Positions 51,317-56,651 of a stretch of DNA of 56,651 bases are shown one piece after another. This DNA comes from Verrucomicrobiota bacterium. Its GTDB lineage: Bacteria; Verrucomicrobiota; Verrucomicrobiia; Opitutales; Opitutaceae. The position numbers and the translations under genes are program-made. How positions within the stretch are numbered: the first letter of the stretch is position 1; each line of letters starts with the position of its first letter. The notes under the pieces are model-generated. The model was not told the origin of the DNA, did no database searches, and was given only the letters and a program-made list of their open reading frames with translations. The stretch covers positions 1-56,651 of the forward strand of contig JAPLTN010000096.1 in the NCBI GenBank assembly GCA_026398135.1, given 5' to 3'.

Positions 51317-52810
51317 ATGAAAAAAATAAAATCAATGATCCTTTTGCTATTAAATATGGCGGTATGCTTTATTTCTTGGGCCGATGACGAAGATATTCCG
51401 ACTATTGGAGTTCCGATTATTTCCCTAATGCAAACTCAAACTGAAGATGGTCGAGATGTTATGAGGCTTGGCGTAGACGCTCGAACTTTATCTAGTAGTC
51501 GAAGCCCTTATAGTATATATATATGGGCGAATGCCGAGTTCATTTATAGTTTACCAGACCCTTCTGACCCTGAGTCTAGAATTTTTCTAAATGCAACAAG
51601 GCGTTTTCGCACTTCTGTTGTAATTCGTCCCGGGCAAGACACTTCGGTGTATTTCCTTTATGGTGGTGTTCCAAGAAATGCTTACGAATTTACTAGAGAT
51701 CGGAATGCGAGATTTGAAGGACTCAACTTGTCTCTAGAAAATACACTTACACTTGATTACCATTTAGACCCATTTGAAAGTGAAAGAAGTTATGGTGCTG
51801 AACTTTTCGCGAATGGATATCCATACCATGCTGCACTGCCCGTGTCTGAACCCGCGGTATCCATTTTTGAGGATGTAATTTCACAAGATGTTCCCGCAGT
51901 TAGAATCCGTGTCGCTATGGCTAATGGGATACCAATGTACCGAAATTATACAGTCTTAAATGTTCCTTTAAATTTTACGTATACTTTTAGGAATAGAGCA
52001 ACTCGTGCATTAACTACAGTTTCAGTACCGAGAATTTATCAAGTTGACCATCCATCTGATGGTCGTGGTGCTATAGAGACTACTGTTCAGTACCCGACAG
52101 TTAGCCAAGATTTGATTGATCGCCTGCGTTCCCAAGATTTAATTTTTGTTAACGTCCGTGTGACGTTACGACGCTATCCCGAGTATATAACACCCCAAAT
52201 CCCAGATGAGAGACAGTTGGAATATTCATTTACTGACGGTCGGGCTACAGATGGATCATTTATAGCGGATAATAACCCAAATGACAATGCTCCAGGTGAT
52301 CATAGTGTTGCATCCTCCTCTCGCTCGGACAGCTTTGATGCGTCAATGGAAGCTTGCTTATGGGCAGCTACTAATTATGCTGACTTTTGGGGCGCTAGGC
52401 GGCTAACTACTAATTTGTCTTCTATGACCTCTAAACCTTACAATGGTGTCACAATGTTAAAGGTTAAATCGTCAAAGGAGCGTCCGACTGATCCGAATAA
52501 CTTAGTAACTTTTGACCGTACTGAGATTTACTACAAAAACTATATGGTTTTAAAACGTGATGGGCTTCCGCGACCAGGGCTTCCGACCACGCGGAATATT
52601 GGGGACAGCACCTTAAAGAAGTATAAAATCAGGTCAGTTTACGGGTTAGAACATACATTCAAGTTACGAAACAAGTATTACAACAATTTTGGGGACTGGC
52701 TATTGGATTTGCAGCTACGCGTTAATGGCTATTACGTGAGTCATTACTCCACGCGTATTGTGAACTCAAATAATACTGTTACAGCATCTAGTTTAATCTC
52801 AGTTAAATGA
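51317..52810 (+). CDS. Unknown exported protein, A+T-rich gene
   Basis: 497 residues. A clear signal peptide (MKKIKSMILLLLNMAVCFIS, then WADDED) precedes a mostly β-like, Tyr/Asn-rich chain; motifs such as VPLNFTYTFRNRATRALTTV and RLGVDARTLSSSRSPYS. No known family. Codon use (TTA, AAT, AAA, AGA) differs strongly from the GC-rich genes around, indicating foreign origin. It lies between the two MITE-like copies, whose outer edges span 51161-53202. A surface or cell-contact function is possible but a guess. Confidence 0.7.
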   Translation: MKKIKSMILLLLNMAVCFISWADDEDIPTIGVPIISLMQTQTEDGRDVMRLGVDARTLSSSRSPYSIYIWANAEFIYSLPDPSDPESRIFLNATRRFRTSVVIRPGQDTSVYFLYGGVPRNAYEFTRDRNARFEGLNLSLENTLTLDYHLDPFESERSYGAELFANGYPYHAALPVSEPAVSIFEDVISQDVPAVRIRVAMANGIPMYRNYTVLNVPLNFTYTFRNRATRALTTVSVPRIYQVDHPSDGRGAIETTVQYPTVSQDLIDRLRSQDLIFVNVRVTLRRYPEYITPQIPDERQLEYSFTDGRATDGSFIADNNPNDNAPGDHSVASSSRSDSFDASMEACLWAATNYADFWGARRLTTNLSSMTSKPYNGVTMLKVKSSKERPTDPNNLVTFDRTEIYYKNYMVLKRDGLPRPGLPTTRNIGDSTLKKYKIRSVYGLEHTFKLRNKYYNNFGDWLLDLQLRVNGYYVSHYSTRIVNSNNTVTASSLISVK

Positions 52811-52948
52811 GTGCTCTCGGTGTCTAATTCGCCATGTAATATTCTGACTTAATGATGGGTTCTACCGCTTGCAGCGGTGTAACTTAAGTACTAGATGGCT
52901 GTTTGCACGTTCCAATTGCGACTTCGACCGACGCTTAGAACAGTGCCA

Positions 52949-52985
52949 CATTTGTGCCATAAGGATATTCCTTATGGCACAAATG
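52949..52985. repeat. 37-bp perfect hairpin
   Basis: Exact 17-bp arms CATTTGTGCCATAAGGA (52949-52965) and TCCTTATGGCACAAATG (52969-52985) around TAT. It starts 138 bases after the unknown exported-protein gene and has no T run. It could be two abutting IS ends, a REP-type element or an mRNA 3' structure. Confidence 0.9.
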
Positions 52986-53103
52986 ATGCGTATTATCTAA
53001 AATCCTGAGGCTGCTGCCATGCGATGGGGCTAAGTCGAAACATACGTGAGCCCTCCCGCAAGCGTTCACGACAACAACGCCGCCTCTTTCTCGTTCTTCT
53101 TAA

Positions 53104-53202
53104 GGGCACATTGAATAATTCGCTTTACGGAAACATCCTGTATTGAAAATCAATGACTTACAATCGGGGTGTGCCATAAAAGGCTAATTATTCAAAGTGC
53201 CC
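53104..53202. repeat. MITE-like repeat, copy B
   Basis: Terminal inverted repeats GGGCACATTGAATAATT (53104-53120) and AATTATTCAAAGTGCCC (53186-53202) match at 16 of 17 positions. The core TATTGAAAATCAATGACTTA, then CAATCGGG, resembles copy A. Better preserved than copy A at its ends. Confidence 0.8.
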
Positions 53203-53495
53203 CTTAATTTTCTTATTCCCAGTTAGCGTGAAATTAACGATGGCTCAGGTTAAAGCCCAATTGAGTAAAGGGCGGGGCAATCGAACAGTGTCCAGCTCAA
53301 GCCACTTATGAGAGAAATCGGTTAAGCAGGATGAGACAAATTCAATCGTATGACCCCGTCCAAAAATAGCAGCACGGCATCACGATGCTTCCATATAAGT
53401 CTAAGAGTTTCTCAATATTGACATTTTACCCTAAAATTTCCCTGTTAAATAATTATATTAAAAATTTAAGAGCTCAAATAATCACCCTAACCTAG

Positions 53496-54500
53496 ATGAA
53501 AGCCTCGCACTTATTTTTTGCTGGTTCAGTAGCGTTAAATGTAGCATTCATTGCCGCCAACTGGCACTCTTCCGCCTTTGTGGCCCCGGTCCTTAAACCA
53601 GCCGAGTCGCCCCGTACGCCCACTGAAAGTTTATCTGCCTCACCAGGAGCACAGTTAAATACCCCTGCTAATTCGTCAACCCCCCAAAGAAAACTGGAAT
53701 CGGTTCGCGACTTCCTTCTTGAGTCCGGAATTCCCGCAGAAGGTGTTCGCGAGGTTATACAAATGCTCGTCTGGAGAAAATACGACGATCAATACAGGGC
53801 TAAGTACCAAATTCTTGATCGATCTCATTCCAACAAAACGTGGTGGAAGGATGATTTCAATGAAATCAAAAGGCTCAAAACACCGTTAAATGGAGATCAA
53901 CAAAAAGAAATCCAAGAGCTATTAAAAGCAGCCGACGCGGAGCTCGAAAACCTACTCATTGTTAATGATAAACTAGATATGAATCCACCTAACCGATTCA
54001 ACTTTCTACCGGCTGATAAAGCAAAAGCTATTAGTAAGTTGAATTTAGATTATGACTACATGATCTCAAGTATCGGTAATGATAATGGTGATGAAGGGGA
54101 TTCCGATCAGCATAAATTAGATACCGCGGGCGAAAGCCTCCGCATAATAGAGTCAGAAAGAAAACGAGATATAAACGCCCTTTTAAGCCCCGCCGAGCGA
54201 GAAGCCTACGACCTGCGCGAGTCGGATACCGCCAAAAACCTGCGTCCGCTCATTACCGCGTTGGACGCCACCGAAGCCGAGTACCGCTCGATCTTCCGGC
54301 TTCAGCAGGCCTTTGACGAAAAATACGGAGTGATGAACAACCCGGCGGCCGACATCGATCCCGCCCGGAACGAAGAAGCGTTCAAAAACCGCGCTGCTGC
54401 GGAGAACGTGTTGGAGGCCCAGATCAAGGCGCTGGTGGGAGCTGAGCGTTATAACACAGCGGTTAATCAACAAATCAAATTAGACGGCCCCCTCCGTTGA
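53496..54500 (+). CDS. Unknown exported or membrane-anchored helical protein, mosaic gene
   Basis: 334 residues: N-terminal hydrophobic segment (HLFFAGSVALNVAFIAANW), low-complexity Ser/Pro linker (~30-65), then helical. The last ~105 residues (LLSPAEREAYDLRESDTAK; IFRLQQAFDEKYGVMNNPAAD) look like a family of Verrucomicrobiota proteins of unknown function. Base use switches inside the gene near 54181: A+T-rich before, GC-rich after, suggesting recombination between a foreign 5' part and a resident 3' part, or unequal decay. The frame is intact throughout. Confidence 0.7.
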   Translation: MKASHLFFAGSVALNVAFIAANWHSSAFVAPVLKPAESPRTPTESLSASPGAQLNTPANSSTPQRKLESVRDFLLESGIPAEGVREVIQMLVWRKYDDQYRAKYQILDRSHSNKTWWKDDFNEIKRLKTPLNGDQQKEIQELLKAADAELENLLIVNDKLDMNPPNRFNFLPADKAKAISKLNLDYDYMISSIGNDNGDEGDSDQHKLDTAGESLRIIESERKRDINALLSPAEREAYDLRESDTAKNLRPLITALDATEAEYRSIFRLQQAFDEKYGVMNNPAADIDPARNEEAFKNRAAAENVLEAQIKALVGAERYNTAVNQQIKLDGPLR

Positions 54501-54815
54501 ATACAGGGCAAACCATCAGTGTCTGCCCATCGGTTTATATATAGCTATTTAATCGTTGTTTAAACAGGGCTATAGCGTCCATCCAAGGCCTGGGATGTGA
54601 CAAAAGGTTTTCGGGCGATGCGTATGAACTGGCAGCTTAATTGCAGGGTCCGTCGAGCCGACGCGGTGGCAACGGGGTTTAAAATCCGTCGCTAAATCGC
54701 TCAAGCAGAAGCAGCAGGGAGGAATCCGAATCAAGCTGTCCTTAATCAGTGCCCTAATCAGTGCCCTGCTCGGGAAGTGGTCGAAATCACGCTCTCCGAC
54801 GGTTCCTGATTTTCC
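54501..54815. other. Intergenic region with a 12-bp tandem repeat
   Basis: 315 bases without a supported gene. AATCAGTGCCCT is repeated exactly at 54744-54755 and 54756-54767. Nothing else recognised. Confidence 0.5.
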
Positions 54816-55337
54816 ATGCGAGCACGCCCGCAAACTCTCGCTGTAGTCGCCGCCCGCTCCGATTCGCTAATCCGTTTTGGACGCGAGCTGGCGGACTGGT
54901 TGCACACCGTGCGCACCGTCGGTTCTCGTCCGGCGCTGGCCCGCACGGTCGATAATGCGCCGCCGCTCCTGGCGGGTCGTTTTGCCGAAGGGGCTTTGGC
55001 CGACGCCACACTCGCGGCTTACGCCGAATGGTTATGCGTCCGCATCCGAACCATGCCGCCGGCCTGGTGTTTTGAGGCGGAGCGAATCGCGCCTGAGCCG
55101 TGGTTTGCCGACGATGGACCGAGGGCGCGTCTGCTGGCCTTGCGAGATACGCCGCCAGCCTTCAAGCGCCGCAATCTCTTCACGTCCGCGCCCGATCTGC
55201 CGGTGCGTTTGCGTCGTGGCCGTCCGCCGGTTTCCGCCGAGTCCAAACGATCCACCAACGCCGCCCGCCAGCGACGGTTTCAGCAAAAACGCCGGGAGCT
55301 GCTGAGCGATTTGCTGAAACGCGTGGGGTCGGGGTGA
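54816..55337 (+). CDS. Hypothetical basic protein
   Basis: 173 residues, strongly GC-rich codons, thus likely resident. Rich in Arg and Ala; it ends with a basic helical stretch (STNAARQRRFQQKRRELLSD) preceded by RRGRPPVSAES, an AT-hook-like RGRPP. DNA binding is a possibility only. I do not recognise the family. Convergent with the toxin gene (stops 4 bases apart). Confidence 0.6.
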   Translation: MRARPQTLAVVAARSDSLIRFGRELADWLHTVRTVGSRPALARTVDNAPPLLAGRFAEGALADATLAAYAEWLCVRIRTMPPAWCFEAERIAPEPWFADDGPRARLLALRDTPPAFKRRNLFTSAPDLPVRLRRGRPPVSAESKRSTNAARQRRFQQKRRELLSDLLKRVGSG

Positions 55338-55341
55338 TAGC

Positions 55342-55638
55342 TCAGGAGTGTTTGAGTTTTCGTTGGATCCACTTGGGGTCGCGGCGACAGTCGAGTACGG
55401 CTTTTACTTCGGCAGTCCCGGCGTGAATTTCATAATAAACGGCAAAGGGGAAGATACGTCCGAGTAATCGGTAGGAACCATGGATCTTTCGGTGAACACC
55501 TGCGTGAAGTTTCAACGAGTCGATATCTGAGAATAAGGAATTCAGGAAATAAGCGCCGAGTCCGGACTGCTGTTTCTCGTAAAAAGCAAAACCCTCGGAC
55601 AAGTCGTTCTGTGCCGAGGGAAGAATGCGGACGTTCAC
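55342..55638 (-). CDS. RelE/ParE-type toxin
   Basis: 98 residues from GTG 55638. ParE-fold pattern: VNVRILPSAQNDLSEGFAFY, YFLNSLFSDIDSLKLHAG, then YRLLGRIFPFAVYYEIH and VKAVLDCRRDPKWIQRKL. ParE relatives inhibit gyrase, RelE relatives cut mRNA; which applies is unknown. The GTG overlaps the antitoxin stop (GTGA), a strong argument for this start over the longer frame to 55677. Confidence 0.85.
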   Translation of the reverse strand: MNVRILPSAQNDLSEGFAFYEKQQSGLGAYFLNSLFSDIDSLKLHAGVHRKIHGSYRLLGRIFPFAVYYEIHAGTAEVKAVLDCRRDPKWIQRKLKHS

Positions 55639-55853
55639 AGGTGACGTTCGCGGAGTTGGCGTTTGGCTTCTTCCCAATCAACGGAGACTTCCTTCCCATC
55701 GGCGATACGTTGCTCGCGCTCGCGAAGAACATCAGCGTGCCAGGCAGGCGATTCGAAGCTCTCGGCGTTGCGGGAGAGATTCTCCCAGATGGCTTCCATG
55801 GCGTGAAGTTTTTCCGCCGTAGTCATCTGATCAAGTGGGAGTATGACTTCCAT
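55635..55853 (-). CDS. Addiction-module antitoxin component (small helical, TIGR02574-like)
   Basis: 72 residues: MTTAEKLHAMEAIWENLSRN, then a SPAWHADVLREREQRIADG region, typical of antitoxins encoded upstream of RelE/ParE-type toxins. It neutralises the toxin by direct contact. Translationally coupled with the toxin by a four-base overlap. Confidence 0.85.
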   Translation of the reverse strand: MEVILPLDQMTTAEKLHAMEAIWENLSRNAESFESPAWHADVLREREQRIADGKEVSVDWEEAKRQLRERHL

Positions 55854-55946
55854 GCGAATAGGTCTATTTCTTCGCCGTGCGCGAGCAAGGCCGAAGCGGA
55901 CTTCTCGGTTTTGATGATGTCAGAATGGGCGAGGGACCCGCTACCC

Positions 55947-56300
55947 TCAGAACGGTACGTCGTCTTGCACGGTTTCGCCGGGGGGCTCGACCAGGGGGGC
56001 GCCGTCGTCGTCGGACATGGGGGCTTCGGGCGTGGCGCCGACGGCCTCGATTTTCCAGCAGTTGAGGTTCACGAAATAGCTTTCTTTCCATTCGCGACCG
56101 CGCAGGTCAAACGAGACCTTGGCTTTCGCGCCGGGCTTGAGCGCGGCGACGAGGCCGACTTTGTCCTTCACGCACTCGAATTTAATGTCCTGCGGGAACT
56201 TGCCCGACTCGATGGTCAGCACGAACTCGCGTTTGTTGAAGCCGCTGCCGAAGGTTTGTTCCTCGAAGATTTTTTTGATGGTGCCGGTGATTTCAAACAT
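55947..56300 (-). CDS. DUF3127 family protein
   Basis: 117 residues from ATG 56300: [20 protein letters not shown], then [22 protein letters not shown] and [12 protein letters not shown], a small β-barrel (OB-like) as in DUF3127 proteins, with an acidic tail ending DDVPF. The tail recalls SSB-type C-termini (acidic stretch then Phe), so interaction with DNA-repair or replication proteins is possible; function is not established. Confidence 0.82.
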   Translation of the reverse strand: MFEITGTIKKIFEEQTFGSGFNKREFVLTIESGKFPQDIKFECVKDKVGLVAALKPGAKAKVSFDLRGREWKESYFVNLNCWKIEAVGATPEAPMSDDDGAPLVEPPGETVQDDVPF

Positions 56301-56416
56301 GTCGCGACGATGGAAGCCGCCGACCGGCGAGGGCGAGCCGTCTTTTCTGCATCGGCCTTTTTCGCGGGCAAAATTTCTCCTCGCGCCCCGGTGGGCGTTT
56401 CCCACTCCTTTTCCCC

Positions 56417-56651
56417 ATGCAAATCGATATCGACCACCTCGCCATGCTCTCGCGGCTCGCGCTCACGCCCGAGGAAAAGGCGAAGTTTTCCGCGCAGTTG
56501 GGCGACATCATCGGCTATATCGAAAAACTCAAAGAGGTGAACGTGGACGGGGTGGAGCCGACCGCGCACGCCACGCCGATTTTTAATGTGTTGCAGGCCG
56601 ACGAACCGCGGCCGGGCTTGTCGGTCGAGGACGCCTTGCGCAACGCGCCTC
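56417..56651 (+). CDS. gatC: Glutamyl/aspartyl-tRNA amidotransferase subunit C, truncated by window edge
   Basis: 78 residues visible: [20 protein letters not shown], then [15 protein letters not shown] and [10 protein letters not shown], the GatC pattern. It helps GatA and GatB convert Glu-tRNA-Gln or Asp-tRNA-Asn to the amide form. The frame is open to the window end. gatA normally follows. Divergent from the DUF3127 gene with 116 bases between. Confidence 0.93.
   Translation, partial: MQIDIDHLAMLSRLALTPEEKAKFSAQLGDIIGYIEKLKEVNVDGVEPTAHATPIFNVLQADEPRPGLSVEDALRNAP

Larger units (their letters stand above)
52811..53495. other. 685-base accessory intergenic region
   Basis: No gene supported. 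It contains the perfect hairpin at 52949-52985 and repeat copy B (53104-53202). The right part (53203-53495) is A+T-rich with no recognised feature apart from a TTGACA at 53418-53423 with no well-spaced -10. Confidence 0.5.

Noticed and set aside
52949-52985. Rho-independent terminator reading of the perfect hairpin
   Set aside because: No T run on either strand after the stem.
54570-54833. 87-codon minus-strand frame
   Set aside because: No start context, no domain, overlaps a tandem repeat; likely chance.

Overview
The window looks like a chromosomal segment of a high-GC, Gram-negative bacterium. My best guess is a Verrucomicrobiota member near Opitutaceae; this is inferred from gene content and style, not from a marker alignment. 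Supporting signs are an LPS-assembly LptD, ExbB/ExbD proteins, an EF-P of the TPGNLRAF-loop type, many TPR and GYF/RDD proteins, weak Shine-Dalgarno sequences throughout, and a 23S-IVP (four-helix bundle) gene in a small repeat-bounded element.

Layout. 0.2-14.5 kb, almost all on the minus strand: secreted FKBP isomerase, topoisomerase III, a RES/Xre toxin-antitoxin pair, a class V aminotransferase, an RsmB-like rRNA methyltransferase, LptD, SlyD, an AraC-Ogt DNA repair protein, and a YbbAP-like ABC exporter. 14.6-18.6 kb, plus strand: TesA-like esterase, then an outer-membrane barrel, a cupredoxin-like periplasmic protein and a HAMP-class III nucleotide cyclase, which look like one sensing unit. 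18.6-31.8 kb: GYF-RDD protein, oligopeptide-binding lipoprotein, then a block of TPR protein, second TPR-like protein, ExbB, ExbD, ExbD and a membrane-anchored vWA protein. The vWA protein has a TonB-style His in its single membrane helix, so I read it as a candidate TonB substitute. An HtrA protease and a catalytically dead HtrA paralogue follow. 31.9-43.3 kb: U32 peptidase-family RNA-modification protein, UbiB-type kinase, phasin-like protein, MFS transporter, DUF4199-like protein, TatA, aldose epimerase, EF-P, UDP-glucose dehydrogenase and a sterol-desaturase-family hydroxylase.

43.5-49.4 kb is the translation block: tmRNA (ssrA), tRNA-Thr, tRNA-Lys, rpmI, rplT, pheS and pheT. Two disturbances are visible. 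The 3' end of ssrA is duplicated as an exact 50-bp direct repeat 155 bp further on, abutting a truncated tRNA, which looks like the scar of an integrated island. The whole pheS-pheT gap is occupied by a ~490-bp element carrying a four-helix-bundle protein gene between imperfect inverted repeats.

49.4-55.9 kb is an accessory region: an IS4/IS1380-type transposase remnant, an A+T-rich patch with an unknown exported protein bracketed by two ~100-bp MITE-like repeats, a long perfect hairpin, a gene whose two halves differ in base composition, and a ParE-type toxin-antitoxin pair. The window ends with a DUF3127 protein and the start of gatC.
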